Origin: Aquimarina algicola
GTDB taxonomy: Bacteria; Bacteroidota; Bacteroidia; Flavobacteriales; Flavobacteriaceae
Assembly (NCBI RefSeq): GCF_006443095.1
Contig: NZ_VFWZ01000001.1
Coordinates: forward strand, 62,001 to 126,000
Direction: 5' to 3'
Length of the DNA stretch: 64,000 nucleotides
Made by a program: the position numbers and the translations under genes. The first letter of the stretch is position 1, and every line of letters starts with the position of its first letter. Below are positions 1 through 9,308 of this stretch, piece by piece. The notes beneath the pieces were generated by a model that saw nothing but the letters and a program-made list of their open reading frames with translations, did no database searches and was not told the origin of the DNA.

Positions 1-110
1 CAAAATACATCTTATTCTTACGCAAACGTTATAGTTATTTGTTGTGATTTATATTGAATACATTAATTTTTGTTGAACATTTGATAATTCTATTTGACTC
101 TAGGCACTAT

Positions 111-143
111 TATGATTCTTTTGTAGAGATTCTTTTATATTTG
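111..143 (+). promoter_or_regulatory. candidate promoter of the GH31 gene
   Basis: An exact match to the Bacteroidota -7 consensus TAnnTTTG (TATATTTG) lies at 136-143. A weak -33 element (TATG instead of TTTG) sits 21 nt upstream at 111-114. The start codon is 34 nt downstream, a plausible leader length. In AT-rich DNA the -7 match alone is not strong evidence. Confidence 0.28.
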
Positions 144-177
144 AGTACTTTCAATACAAATAAAATCAGTCTCAACC

Positions 178-2583
178 ATGAGAAAAAAATCTACGTCTTA
201 TTATATCCTCATTCTATTATTTTTTATTGTAACATGTATTTCTTGCAAAAAAGAATATGAAGGCCCATATCAAGGATATAAGGTAGAGGATAATTCTGTC
301 GAAATTTTTAAAGATACAGGTAAATACCTGATTAGATACTATAGTGATAAGATTGTTGAAACTTCATTTATACCCAATGGAGAACAATTTAATCCAGAAT
401 CTCATGCAGTAGTAAAAGAACCTGTCAAAACTAAACTGTTTGTTTTAGAGAGTGATAGTACATTGACAATACAGACTAACGGTATTGATATATCTGTAAC
501 ACAAAATCCTTTTCATATCTCTTATAGCTATAAAGGCAAAGAATTAATTTCTGAACATAAAGGATATATAAAAACAGATTCGACAGAGGTTTTAAATTTT
601 AATCTTGATAAAGATGAGGTCATTTATGGAGCAGGTGCAAGGGTAGTTGGGATGAATAGAAGGGGAAAAAGGCTACAATTATACAATAAGGCGCATTATG
701 GTTACGAGACGTATTCTGAGTTAATGAATTTTACGATGCCGCTGGTATTATCTTCAAAGGTATATGCAGTACATTTTGATAATGCGCCTATTGGGTATCT
801 TGATATTGATAGTAAAGATGATAATACGTTAAGTTATGAAACCATAAATGGCCGTAAGACCTATCAAGTTTTAGCGGGTGATGATTGGCGAGACCTTATG
901 GATCAATATACAGAGCTTACAGGAAAACAACCTTTACCACCAAGATGGGCTTTAGGGAATTTTGCCAGTCGGTTTGGGTATCATTCTGAAGAAGAAACAC
1001 GCGAAACGATATCAAAATTTAAAAAAGACAGTATCCCACTTGATGCTGTAGTGTTGGATATTTATTGGTTTGGTAAAGATATAAAGGGACATATGGGAAA
1101 TTTAGAGTTTTTAAAAGATTCTTTTCCTAATCCTAAGCAAATGATCAATGATTTTAAGAGTCAAGGAATAAAAACAGTTTTGATTACAGAGCCTTTTGTT
1201 TTGAAGACCTCAAAAAAATGGGAAGAGGCTGTACAAAAGGGAATTTTGGGCAAAACTGCTCAAGGCGAACCTTTTACGTATGAATTTTATTTTGGAAATA
1301 CGGGTATAATAGATATTTACAATCCCAAAGGAGCAGAGTGGTTCTGGAATATTTATAGAGATTTTACAAAAGAGTATGGTGTTGCCGGTTGGTGGGGAGA
1401 TCTAGGAGAGCCAGAAGTGCACCCTTCAGACCTGCACCATGCTACAGGTACAGCAGATCAGGTACATAATATTTATGGACATGATTGGGCAAAATTAATT
1501 AATGAAGGGTATAAAAAAGATTTTGCTGATCAGAGGCCTTTTATTTTGATGCGAGCAGGATATTCCGGTTCACAACGATTTGGTATGATTCCCTGGTCGG
1601 GAGATGTAAGTAGAAGTTGGAAAGGATTACAACCACAAACAGAGATTGCACTACAAATGGGGATGCAAGGGCTTGGATATATGCATTCTGACCTAGGAGG
1701 TTTTGCAGGAGGAGAAGAGTTTGATCCTGAGTTATATTCTCGTTGGTTACAATATGGGGTTTTTCAACCTGTATTCAGACCTCATGCACAAGAACATATA
1801 GCTCCGGAGCCTGTTTTCCATGATCAAAAAACGAAAGCGTTAGCCAAAAAGAGTATAGCATTGCGATATAGTCTTTTACCTTATAATTATACACTTGCTT
1901 TTGATAACCATACGCAAGGGATGCCCCTTATGCGACCTTTGTTTTTTGATAAAAAAGAAAATAAAGAGTTGTATGATATCAGTTTTACCTATATGTGGGG
2001 CGATGATTTGCTTGTAACTCCGGTAGTAAAACCAGGAGTGGTTTCTATGGATATTCCTTTTCCAGAAGGAAATAATTGGTATGACTTTTTTACAGATAAA
2101 AAAATAGAAGGAGGTAGTTATAAAACAGTAACAGTCACAGAAGAGCATATTCCTGTTTTTGTAAAAGCAGGGGGATTTATACCTACTATAAACCCTATTC
2201 AAAATACAGAAGAATATACTATCAAAACATTTAATTTACATTTCTATTATGATGAAACGACCAAAGAAAGTTCCGGTACATTGTATGATGATGATGGTAA
2301 AACACCCGATGCGTATCATAAAGGAGCATTCGAATTATTAAAATTTGATAGTAAGATTCTGGATAATAAGATTGTCATTACATTATCTGCTACAACAGGA
2401 AAATCTTACATAGCACAACAACGAAATGTAAATTTGATAATACATAATATTTCTGTTCAGCCTAAATCAATACAAATTGAAGAAAAACCTATATCCTTTG
2501 ATTGGAATGAAGAAAATAATACTGTAGTCTTTGATATTGATTGGAATTCTTCAAAAACAAAACAAATTTATATTGAACTCTAA
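178..2583 (+). CDS. GH31 family alpha-glucosidase-like lipoprotein
   Basis: Glycoside hydrolase of family 31, which hydrolyses alpha-linked glucosides or xylosides by a retaining mechanism. The signal peptide ends in a lipobox with Cys23, so the enzyme is probably anchored in the periplasm or outer membrane. An N-terminal beta-sandwich region (about 60-240) is followed by the TIM barrel (about 250-620) and C-terminal beta domains, the normal GH31 order; 801 residues is a usual length. The nucleophile region reads GWWGDLGEPE with Asp408, a variant of the common WxDMNE motif. The acid/base region reads IPWSGDVSRSW with Asp476. The variant nucleophile motif leaves the substrate open (alpha-glucosidase, xylosidase or another GH31 activity). 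It stands alone, with a convergent sugar dehydrogenase downstream. The family is confident, the substrate is not. Confidence 0.9.
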   Translation: MRKKSTSYYILILLFFIVTCISCKKEYEGPYQGYKVEDNSVEIFKDTGKYLIRYYSDKIVETSFIPNGEQFNPESHAVVKEPVKTKLFVLESDSTLTIQTNGIDISVTQNPFHISYSYKGKELISEHKGYIKTDSTEVLNFNLDKDEVIYGAGARVVGMNRRGKRLQLYNKAHYGYETYSELMNFTMPLVLSSKVYAVHFDNAPIGYLDIDSKDDNTLSYETINGRKTYQVLAGDDWRDLMDQYTELTGKQPLPPRWALGNFASRFGYHSEEETRETISKFKKDSIPLDAVVLDIYWFGKDIKGHMGNLEFLKDSFPNPKQMINDFKSQGIKTVLITEPFVLKTSKKWEEAVQKGILGKTAQGEPFTYEFYFGNTGIIDIYNPKGAEWFWNIYRDFTKEYGVAGWWGDLGEPEVHPSDLHHATGTADQVHNIYGHDWAKLINEGYKKDFADQRPFILMRAGYSGSQRFGMIPWSGDVSRSWKGLQPQTEIALQMGMQGLGYMHSDLGGFAGGEEFDPELYSRWLQYGVFQPVFRPHAQEHIAPEPVFHDQKTKALAKKSIALRYSLLPYNYTLAFDNHTQGMPLMRPLFFDKKENKELYDISFTYMWGDDLLVTPVVKPGVVSMDIPFPEGNNWYDFFTDKKIEGGSYKTVTVTEEHIPVFVKAGGFIPTINPIQNTEEYTIKTFNLHFYYDETTKESSGTLYDDDGKTPDAYHKGAFELLKFDSKILDNKIVITLSATTGKSYIAQQRNVNLIIHNISVQPKSIQIEEKPISFDWNEENNTVVFDIDWNSSKTKQIYIEL

Positions 2584-2648
2584 TTGTCTACGATATTATT
2601 TAAAATCAGATAACTTTAAGAAGTTTTCAAATTAATTTCTATAGAACA

Positions 2649-3788
2649 CTACTCAATTTTATTGATTTCTATTATGCGATGTGTGTTACTGGTATCCCCA
2701 TAAGACTCTCCATTGGTGGCTATAAAAACACGTCCGTCGCGAGCAATGGCAATATCTCGTATACGTCCAAATTGCTGATCAAAGAATACTTCTTCGTTGG
2801 TAATTTGACTCCCGTCTGCATTAAGGGTAAGTGCAATAATTCTCTTATCTTTTAAGACTGTAAGAAGCAACTTATTTGACCATTCGGGGATTTTATCTTT
2901 ATCATAATACGTAATATCAGAAGGAGCAATTGTGGGTGTCCAACTGAAGATAGGAGGGATGATTTCTGTTTTTTGCGCAAAAACTTCTTCATCGATATCA
3001 TCTATAATGCCTTTTACATTAGGCCACCCATAGTTTTTGCCAGATGCGATGATATTGATCTCATCGTCTGTATCAGGACCGTGTTCAGAACTATAAATGT
3101 TGCCATTTGGATGTAACACAAGACCTTGTGGGTTTCTGTGTCCTAAGCTATAAATATAACTATTGGTAAAAGGATTATCAGAAGGGATAGTGCCATCGAG
3201 ATTGATTCTTAAAATTTTACCGGCCAGAGAATTCATGTCTTGGGATAACGAGATATTTCCGGCATCACCGGTAGACATAAACAATTTTAAATCTTCAGAA
3301 ATAAAAATACGAGACCCATTATGAATTCTATTTGCAGGAATATTATCAAGCAAAATAGTTTCGTCTGATAGCGAATCATTCGTATATGTAAATCGAACTA
3401 ATCGTTCTAATAATTGATTTCCATTTTCGTAAGTGTATACAGCATATAAATAAGGGTTGGTTTCAAAATCAGGGTGTAAAACCATACCCAATAAACCACT
3501 TTCTTGAATACTAGTTACGGCATTGATAGTAAGTAACTCTTGTTGTGTTCCAGTATCTGGATTGATCCTGCTTATTTTTCCATTACGTTCTGTAACCCAT
3601 AAAAAGTTGTCAGGCCCCCAAATAATTTCCCATGGTACACTTAGAGTTTCTATCACAGTTCTGGTAGCTTCTACAGGTGTTTCATTTCCATCTTCACCAT
3701 TACTATTTGTATTAGAGTCATCATCTGAACAAAAGAACAATGTTGTTGATGCTAAAATAAAACTAACGATTATAATTGCTCGTTTCAT
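2649..3788 (-). CDS. PQQ-dependent sugar dehydrogenase-type lipoprotein
   Basis: Beta-propeller of the glucose/sorbosone dehydrogenase family (soluble GDH/Yli-type), expected to oxidise sugars with PQQ or to bind related ligands outside the inner membrane. The signal peptide ends at lipobox Cys20 followed by SDDDSN, an acidic tail like the Bacteroidota surface-lipoprotein export signal. Recognisable pieces are WEIIWGPDNFLWVTER near residue 53, ESGLLGMVLHPDF, and GHRNPQGLVLHPNG followed by SSEHGPDTDDEIN, which are hallmarks of the family. Length (379) is normal. The gene is convergent with the GH31 gene, so the two may share a carbohydrate role but not a transcript. Whether PQQ is really bound cannot be judged here; no PQQ synthesis genes are in the window. 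Confidence 0.82.
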   Translation of the reverse strand: MKRAIIIVSFILASTTLFFCSDDDSNTNSNGEDGNETPVEATRTVIETLSVPWEIIWGPDNFLWVTERNGKISRINPDTGTQQELLTINAVTSIQESGLLGMVLHPDFETNPYLYAVYTYENGNQLLERLVRFTYTNDSLSDETILLDNIPANRIHNGSRIFISEDLKLFMSTGDAGNISLSQDMNSLAGKILRINLDGTIPSDNPFTNSYIYSLGHRNPQGLVLHPNGNIYSSEHGPDTDDEINIIASGKNYGWPNVKGIIDDIDEEVFAQKTEIIPPIFSWTPTIAPSDITYYDKDKIPEWSNKLLLTVLKDKRIIALTLNADGSQITNEEVFFDQQFGRIRDIAIARDGRVFIATNGESYGDTSNTHRIIEINKIE

Positions 3789-3970
3789 AATTAATGGTTT
3801 AAAATAACAAAATACTACATTTTGATAACCAGCAGATTACTTATTTATTTTTCTTTAAGTATTAAAATATTAATAAAAAATATTTATTTATATAATAAAA
3901 GTTAATTTTGTCTAATCGATAATAGAAAATTATTGGACGTTTTGTACCTTTAAATTAAAAAATTATAGTT

Positions 3971-4192
3971 ATGGAGTTAATAGAAAAAGCTTTAGAATTT
4001 GAAAGTCGTAAAATGACTAACATGAGTCTGAGTGATAGAGTAGAAGCTTCTAGAGAAGCTAAATCTCTCGTACTTGCTCTAAATGAGGTTTATAAAGAAA
4101 CCAAAGATCCTAAGATTATGGATGTTATGAAATTAGTAACAGAAAAAAAACGTAAAATAGAAAAACGTTTAAAGGGAGCTCCTATAGATTAA
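3971..4192 (+). CDS. small conserved-looking charged helical protein
   Basis: A 73-residue protein with no signal peptide or membrane segment. It is strongly charged and predicted helical (MELIEKALEFESRKMTNMS at the start, a Lys-rich end KKRKIEKRLKG). I do not recognise a named domain. It precedes two further plus-strand genes with a 53-nt gap and may be co-transcribed with them. The coding call rests on a clean frame with flavobacterial codon use and its position in a same-strand run; function unknown. Confidence 0.6.
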   Translation: MELIEKALEFESRKMTNMSLSDRVEASREAKSLVLALNEVYKETKDPKIMDVMKLVTEKKRKIEKRLKGAPID

Positions 4193-4245
4193 GTAGGGTT
4201 TTGAAAATTGTTATATAAAGTAATAATTTGATATTCTATTTTCTT

Positions 4246-4677
4246 ATGGTCTTAGAAACTACATATACAAATAAGGATAATAAGAAACTCATTGATGATA
4301 CTGTTGGGAAGCCTTTTTCTTTCTTCCAAAGCCTAAAGATGAAAGGAATAGGATCAAAGCGAATGATCATTGATGAGGTGAGTCCCAATTTGGTTAAATA
4401 CCTCAATCGAGTATCTGATGTGAGTTATAGTAACATCGAACTGCGCCCCAGAGGAATTCTTGTTGGAATAACTAAAGGATTACAAAGGTTCACCTGGGTG
4501 ATCCCTTACTACCAGTTTTATATGTATAAAACAAACGGAGTAAGCATTCATGCGCAAGGAAGATTTATTCATTATAAGAATAATATAACTCACAAAGAAA
4601 ATACCTCATTCTTCGCGAAGTTGACCAGACTCAAAGTTGAGTACGATCAACAATACCCACATGTAGATTCTATATAA
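4246..4677 (+). CDS. hypothetical protein upstream of the DUF2237 gene
   Basis: A cytoplasmic-looking protein of 143 residues from the ATG at 4246. An in-frame TTG at 4228 would add six hydrophobic residues and is less likely as start. No signal peptide is visible. The middle part (IELRPRGILVGITKGLQRFTWVIPYYQ) looks like a compact alpha/beta fold, and I do not recognise the family. It ends 3 nt before the DUF2237 gene, so the two are probably translated from one mRNA. Function unknown. Confidence 0.65.
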   Translation: MVLETTYTNKDNKKLIDDTVGKPFSFFQSLKMKGIGSKRMIIDEVSPNLVKYLNRVSDVSYSNIELRPRGILVGITKGLQRFTWVIPYYQFYMYKTNGVSIHAQGRFIHYKNNITHKENTSFFAKLTRLKVEYDQQYPHVDSI

Positions 4678-4680
4678 ATT

Positions 4681-5052
4681 ATGGAAGAAACGCTGAACGT
4701 GTTAGGGAAACCTTTGCAACCGTGTTGCTATGACCCTCTAACAGGGTATTTTAGGGATGGATACTGTAAAACAAGAAAAGATGATGTTGGTACACATGTA
4801 ATTTGTGCGATCATGACACAAGAGTTTTTGGAATATACAAAATCTATGGGAAATGATCTTTCTACACCAGTACCATATTGGAATTTTCCCGGGTTGCATG
4901 CTGGAGACAAATGGTGTCTCTGTGTTTCCAGATGGTTACAAGCTGAAAAAGAAGGAAAAGCTCCTCCTGTTATTCTTGAAAGTTGTCATCAAAAATCTAT
5001 AGAGTTTGTTGATATAGAATTGCTGAAAAAATATCAATATGAGGTAATTTAA
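4681..5052 (+). CDS. DUF2237 family protein
   Basis: A 123-residue protein of the DUF2237 family, widespread in bacteria and with no established biochemical role. Diagnostic segments are the N-terminal [15 protein letters not shown] and the central [17 protein letters not shown] followed by RW. The conserved cysteines in these segments suggest metal binding or redox activity, but this is inference. It lies 3 nt behind the preceding hypothetical gene. Its 3' end overlaps the 3' end of the convergent oxidoreductase gene by 4 nt. Confidence 0.85.
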   Translation: MEETLNVLGKPLQPCCYDPLTGYFRDGYCKTRKDDVGTHVICAIMTQEFLEYTKSMGNDLSTPVPYWNFPGLHAGDKWCLCVSRWLQAEKEGKAPPVILESCHQKSIEFVDIELLKKYQYEVI

Positions 5053-6326
5053 TTAAATTCTGAAGTAAATTCTTCTACAACTAATCCATCTTCTAGCGTT
5101 TCTACTATTCCTAAAGCGGCACTCTCTCCAGAAAGCATCGCAGCATTCAGAGAACCATTAAGTAATACATCACCGGCTAGAAAAATTGTAGTGGTTATTT
5201 TTGTTTCTGATGGCATGATGTATCCTTGTATGTTTTCAAGTTTTGGCAGTGCTTTTGGAATGTTATAATGTTTTAAAAACTTTGAAACATTGATATCACA
5301 ATATTCAGATAATTCTTGTTTTACTTTTTCTATCAGTTTTTCTTGTGTTAGTTGATGAGGTTTTACAATAGTTACCGATAGGAGTTGTTTTTTGTGAGTA
5401 TTGGTATCAAAGCTAGTATGATAAAATATATTATTGATCAAAGCGTCAGAAGTTGCAATTAAACCAATTAATGGTTTTTGTATACTTCTATGATCACATT
5501 CAAAATATAAAGTATCACAGCTTTGCCATTCCTCTTTTTGATTTTTTAAGTTTTGTAATAGAGGACTGGCTTCTGTTGCTATGATAGTAAAATGAGCCTC
5601 TATTTGCTCTCCGTTGTCTAGAGTTATCTTTTTGTCTTCGACTTTTTGAACACGATTATTATATCTAAAATCTGTTTTTTTCAGATTACTAACAAGTTGA
5701 TTAGTGATAGCATTAATTCCATCTTTTGGGAGAGCTGCATAGCCTTCTCCAAACATTTTATATACAAACTCAAACATTCTACTCGATGTATCTAGTTTGG
5801 ATTCTAAAAAAATACCACTAAAAAATGGTTTAAAGAAATCTTCAATAATTTGTGTAGAAAATCCAAAATCTTCTAGATATGCTAGAGTGCTGGTCTCCTT
5901 TTCTTTAAAGATCGCATCTATCGATTTCTTTTTAAGTTTTTTATTAAGTTTTAAGATCTTGATTTTGTCAGAGAAAGAACCAATATTAGCAAATAAAGTA
6001 GGTAATAATAAAGACAAGTTACGAGTAGGGTCTCCTATGGTTTTTTGTTGCTTATTTTTGAATATAGTAGCACCGGGAAGAAATTTTTGTAATGAAAGTG
6101 TAGAGAAATCCAGATACTTTTGAGCAGCCGGATAAGCGGTTAATAATACTTGAAAACCATGATCTAGAGCGTAATTTTCAATATTATCTGTCTGAACTCT
6201 TCCGCCTGCACGATCAGAAGCTTCAAGAATAGTGGGTGAATATCCATAATTTTCGAGAACTTTTGCTGCAATAAGACCACTGATGCCTGCACCAATGATG
6301 TAGATTTTGTATTCTTCTTTTTTCAT
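5049..6326 (-). CDS. FAD-dependent oxidoreductase (amine-oxidase/protoporphyrinogen-oxidase-like)
   Basis: Flavoprotein of the amine-oxidase superfamily, 425 residues. The N-terminus has the dinucleotide fold GAGISGL at 12-18, followed by the acidic ribose ligand Glu35 and the family signature ASDRAGGRV. The C-terminal FAD-binding piece [20 protein letters not shown] is also present. No signal peptide is seen, so the enzyme is probably cytosolic. Related proteins include protoporphyrinogen oxidases, carotenoid-type desaturases and uncharacterised amine oxidases; nothing nearby (no haem or carotenoid genes) decides between these. The gene is monocistronic between convergent and same-strand neighbours. 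Confidence 0.85.
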   Translation of the reverse strand: MKKEEYKIYIIGAGISGLIAAKVLENYGYSPTILEASDRAGGRVQTDNIENYALDHGFQVLLTAYPAAQKYLDFSTLSLQKFLPGATIFKNKQQKTIGDPTRNLSLLLPTLFANIGSFSDKIKILKLNKKLKKKSIDAIFKEKETSTLAYLEDFGFSTQIIEDFFKPFFSGIFLESKLDTSSRMFEFVYKMFGEGYAALPKDGINAITNQLVSNLKKTDFRYNNRVQKVEDKKITLDNGEQIEAHFTIIATEASPLLQNLKNQKEEWQSCDTLYFECDHRSIQKPLIGLIATSDALINNIFYHTSFDTNTHKKQLLSVTIVKPHQLTQEKLIEKVKQELSEYCDINVSKFLKHYNIPKALPKLENIQGYIMPSETKITTTIFLAGDVLLNGSLNAAMLSGESAALGIVETLEDGLVVEEFTSEFN

Positions 6327-6414
6327 TATTCAATTTTCTTTTTTTGGTATGAAGATATGAATATTTTAGCTCAGTTTTTACGATTGAGAATTCTATTACA
6401 TGGTGTGTGACCCG

Positions 6415-7344
6415 TTAATGTATCGATTTCCACTTTTGTACGGCGTGTAGCAAAGAACTAGTATCTGTATACCCTAGTAAATAGGATATATCTTTCATTT
6501 TGATTTTTTTTCCTTTTTTTAAATAAAAATAAAGTTCTCTTTTGATCTCATTCGTAATATCTCTAAATGTTTTTCCTTCGTTTTTTAATCTTCTTTGTAA
6601 TGTTCTTTCTGTCATCAAAAATTGAGAAGCTACTCGATGAAGGTTGGGGATTTCAGGATTACACATGTTTAATACCATGTTTCTTACAGACAAGGCAAAA
6701 GGTTGATATTCTGTTTTGCCATTTGATAGCATTCTGAGAAATTTTGGAAGTACAATTTCTATTTCAGTTTTTCTGTTTGTATTGATCTCGATATCTTGAA
6801 ACTTATTTTTGAAGATAAATGAGTGTTTTGATTTTTTGAGAATAGGTCTGTTGTACCATTGAGCAAACTCATCAGGTTGATGGTAAGGTAAAGCTATATC
6901 AACTTGTTCAATATCAATCATAAGCTTTAATTCTCTAACAGTAAAAGTAAAAAAGGTATCTAAAACCTGATCTTTGATCTCTTTGTACTCAGTCTTTAAA
7001 TCAAACTCTAAAACATAACCGTCTTCAGTTTTTGAAGTCGTAAATAATAAAGAAGGAAAATTATTTTTAGCGTAGTCTTTCCAAAAATGTATTACTTGAT
7101 CAATATTGATTGCGGCAAGAGATACTTCATATACAGAATCTAATACTCTAAGATTAAGAAAAGACCCAAAATGTAACCCAAAATAAGGATCACTGGATGC
7201 CAAGAATAATTGTCTGTAATATGCAAAGTAATCAGACATCTTGATATAACTATTTTCTTTGGGTCTTTCTATTTGTTGAGTTTTAATTTGTTTGCATTGT
7301 GCATACTCAATAAGATGAATAAGGTGATTAGAAAGTATTTCCAT
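6415..7344 (-). CDS. AraC family transcriptional regulator, C-terminus possibly shifted
   Basis: DNA-binding regulator with an N-terminal arabinose-binding-like domain of the OruR/ArgR kind (about 1-190) and a C-terminal AraC double helix-turn-helix (about 210-309). Helix features include VASQFLMTERTLQRRLKNEG and ISYLLGYTDTSSLLHAVQKW. The protein stops four residues after that Trp (KSIH), whereas family members normally continue with TGxTP. In another frame just downstream the minus strand encodes TGHTPCNRILNRKN, which resembles the missing end, so a small indel may have shifted the terminus. It is divergent from the PEP-mutase-family gene 107 nt away and may regulate it. Confidence 0.82.
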   Translation of the reverse strand: MEILSNHLIHLIEYAQCKQIKTQQIERPKENSYIKMSDYFAYYRQLFLASSDPYFGLHFGSFLNLRVLDSVYEVSLAAINIDQVIHFWKDYAKNNFPSLLFTTSKTEDGYVLEFDLKTEYKEIKDQVLDTFFTFTVRELKLMIDIEQVDIALPYHQPDEFAQWYNRPILKKSKHSFIFKNKFQDIEINTNRKTEIEIVLPKFLRMLSNGKTEYQPFALSVRNMVLNMCNPEIPNLHRVASQFLMTERTLQRRLKNEGKTFRDITNEIKRELYFYLKKGKKIKMKDISYLLGYTDTSSLLHAVQKWKSIH

Positions 7345-7399
7345 AAACTCAATATTTCATTTTGTCGTAAAATAACAACTTTTTAGAAATTACTCCTCC

Positions 7400-7407
7400 T
7401 ACTTTTG
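7400..7407 (+). promoter_or_regulatory. candidate -7 element of the PEP-mutase-family gene
   Basis: TACTTTTG matches the TAnnTTTG -7 consensus exactly and lies 44 nt upstream of the start codon, in the intergenic space shared with the divergent AraC gene. No convincing TTTG -33 element occurs at the usual 19-21 nt spacing, so a regulator-dependent promoter is possible. Confidence 0.28.
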
Positions 7408-7451
7408 AATTGATTTTTTTAATAGAATTATAAACTACTAAACTGTATAAA

Positions 7452-8204
7452 ATGAAATTTAAAGAATTGCATTATCAGAATGACCCTCTCCTTATTTGTA
7501 ATGTTTGGGATGTGCCTAGCGCTATTATGGCAGAAAAAATGGGCTTTAAAGCAATAGGAACTTCAAGTGCTGCAATTGCTGAAATTTTTGGGTACCAAGA
7601 TGGAGAAGAGATTAGTTTCTCTGAATTGTTATATGTAGTAAAGAAGATTTCTGCAAATAGCCATTTACCGCTTACTGTTGATATTGAATCAGGATATAGC
7701 AGAGATCCAAAAGCTATAGCTCATCATATTAAAGAATTGGCAAAGTTAGGAGTAGTTGGTATAAATATTGAAGATACTGTTGTAACTGATCATCGTGATT
7801 TTATCACAGCAGAAGAATTTGCAAAAACACTTACTCTGGTAAAAAAAGAGCTCAAAGATGAAGGTATTTCTATGTTTATAAATATTAGAACAGATGCTTT
7901 TTTACTAGGTGTTCAAAACCCTGTAGAAGAAACATTACAGCGTATCAAGATATATGAAGATGTTGAGATCGAAGGTGTTTTTGTTCCTTGCATTCAGGAT
8001 AAGGAAGATATACGTAAAATTGTAGAGAGTACCTCTTTACCAATTAATGTTATGTGGATGCCGGCTTTGCCAAATTTTAATGTATTACAAGAGTTAGGGG
8101 TTAAACGTATAAGTATGGGAGGCTTTCTATTTCAAAATGTTTACAGCAAAATGGGAGAGATGTTAGAACAAATATTACAACAACAGTCTTTTAAACTGAA
8201 ATAA
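7452..8204 (+). CDS. isocitrate lyase/PEP mutase family enzyme
   Basis: A 250-residue TIM-barrel enzyme of the ICL/PEP-mutase superfamily (COG2513-like). Visible signatures are NVWDVPSAIMAEKMGFKAIGTSSAA near the start (split here as NVWDVPSA and GTSSAA), DIESGYSRDP equivalent to the DLEAGYG metal-binding segment, INIEDT, and NIRTDAFL. The family covers C-C or P-C bond reactions on oxaloacetate or isocitrate-like acids: 2-methylisocitrate lyase, oxaloacetate hydrolase or decarboxylase, phosphonomutase. I do not see the KKCGH catalytic loop of true lyases, so classical isocitrate lyase is unlikely. The divergent AraC gene suggests inducible expression. Substrate unknown. Confidence 0.82.
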   Translation: MKFKELHYQNDPLLICNVWDVPSAIMAEKMGFKAIGTSSAAIAEIFGYQDGEEISFSELLYVVKKISANSHLPLTVDIESGYSRDPKAIAHHIKELAKLGVVGINIEDTVVTDHRDFITAEEFAKTLTLVKKELKDEGISMFINIRTDAFLLGVQNPVEETLQRIKIYEDVEIEGVFVPCIQDKEDIRKIVESTSLPINVMWMPALPNFNVLQELGVKRISMGGFLFQNVYSKMGEMLEQILQQQSFKLK

Positions 8205-8276
8205 AAATGCCTTCAAAGCTCTTATTAAATGTAATCTTGAAACTCTGTTGAGAAGAAATCAGCACAGCTGTAAAAA

Positions 8277-8330
8277 GTAAGCTCTATATATTTATGAAAT
8301 CTATGAATATAATATATTGAATGAGCTTAC
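8277..8330. terminator. candidate bidirectional terminator between convergent genes
   Basis: Inverted repeat with arms GTAAGCTC (8277-8284) and GAGCTTAC (8323-8330), with partly complementary AT-rich sequence between them. T-rich stretches follow on both strands. The right arm overlaps the stop codon of the minus-strand membrane protein. Position between two convergent genes fits a shared terminator, although the loop is long. Confidence 0.4.
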
Positions 8331-8620
8331 TTCTTTTTATTTGTACTTAGGCGTTTTAATTCTTTAGACTTTTTTGCTCCCATTAGAATCAATGCAAGTC
8401 CAATAACCCAGAAAAATCCACTAACGGTTAATTTGCCTCCAAGATCATATAACCCCCAGAGTAGGCTATTCATATATTTTTGCTCATTAGAATTCTCCCA
8501 TGCTTTTAAGTCAAAGTATATAAAAATTCCAAAAGCTATCAACCCAAGACCAAGTAGTGCCATTTTATAAAAGGGTTTGTATGGATTTTTATCCGATTTA
8601 TCACTATACATATTTTCCAT
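8327..8620 (-). CDS. small two-segment membrane protein
   Basis: A 97-residue protein with two hydrophobic segments (about 19-37 and 66-82) joined by a polar stretch containing KAWENSNEQKYMNS, and a Lys-rich end. No named domain is recognised. It starts 1 nt after the stop of the zinc-ribbon membrane protein (8622-9308) and is clearly in one transcription unit with it, so the two may work together in the inner membrane. Confidence 0.65.
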   Translation of the reverse strand: MENMYSDKSDKNPYKPFYKMALLGLGLIAFGIFIYFDLKAWENSNEQKYMNSLLWGLYDLGGKLTVSGFFWVIGLALILMGAKKSKELKRLSTNKKK

Positions 8621-8621
8621 A

Positions 8622-9308
8622 TTACTTCTTTTTTATATTTGTTATTAGCCCTGTAAATTTTGCTTTCGAATAGTCATGACTAATCAAATTTTGTTTTTTA
8701 AATTCTTTTAATGATGCTCGTAAAACTTCTTCAGTAAAATTAGATGTATTAAGTTCAAAACTCATAGACTGTTTGTTTGCTATTTTGTTATGACGTTGCA
8801 ACCAAATTGTATCACCATCAATTTTTTTTACTAAAAACCAGGTTGTAACTCCAAGAGGTAAATCCGGGATATCACTGTTACTATAAAAAACTTCAAATGT
8901 ATTTCCAGTAGAAACATTCTGTACACCTTCCTCTAGTTTTTTAATTCTATTTGCCTCAATAACAAGAAAACTTACAATCGTTATAGATGTTATTGCCAGA
9001 AAAGCTAATAATCCATAAAACCATTTATTAAATGTTGTTTTTTTTGGTCGAAGTTTTAGATATTGTTTTTCAGTATTGAAAATACGTTCGATATCTTCAC
9101 TCCATTGAACAGGTGGGATTTCAGTTTCAGTATTGTGACAATATAGTATTCCTGTTATATTTTTTGTGATTTTTGTAGAGAAAGGACTCTCAATTCTTTT
9201 CTGATAGAAATTTAATTCCAAAGATTCTGAATTACCACAATTTGGACATTTATTAGAGATGAATTTGCTTCCTACAGGATCAAAATATGTAGTAATTGTA
9301 TAGATCAT
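8622..9308 (-). CDS. zinc-ribbon, single-pass membrane protein of unknown function
   Basis: A 228-residue protein. The N-terminus carries CPNCGNSES (from residue 21) and a later Cys-His (YCHNTE), suggesting a zinc ribbon facing the cytoplasm. A single membrane segment follows at about 94-116 (YGLLAFLAITSITIVSF), then a soluble domain of about 110 residues with DGDTIWLQRH. I do not recognise the C-terminal domain. It is the first gene of a pair with the small membrane protein 1 nt downstream. An exact -7 match (CAAATGTA on the plus strand, 9319-9326) lies only 11 nt upstream, which would leave almost no leader. Confidence 0.65.
   Translation of the reverse strand: MIYTITTYFDPVGSKFISNKCPNCGNSESLELNFYQKRIESPFSTKITKNITGILYCHNTETEIPPVQWSEDIERIFNTEKQYLKLRPKKTTFNKWFYGLLAFLAITSITIVSFLVIEANRIKKLEEGVQNVSTGNTFEVFYSNSDIPDLPLGVTTWFLVKKIDGDTIWLQRHNKIANKQSMSFELNTSNFTEEVLRASLKEFKKQNLISHDYSKAKFTGLITNIKKK

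Noticed and set aside
1876..2202. Long minus-strand frame inside the GH31 gene
   Set aside because: It lies opposite a clear coding gene, has no family similarity and uses atypical residues; treated as a shadow, like the other antisense frames in the window.
4612..4619. TTCGCGAA also occurs here, as in the tandem lipoprotein leaders
   Set aside because: It lies inside a coding region, and an 8-base palindrome can recur by chance; no wider similarity was seen.
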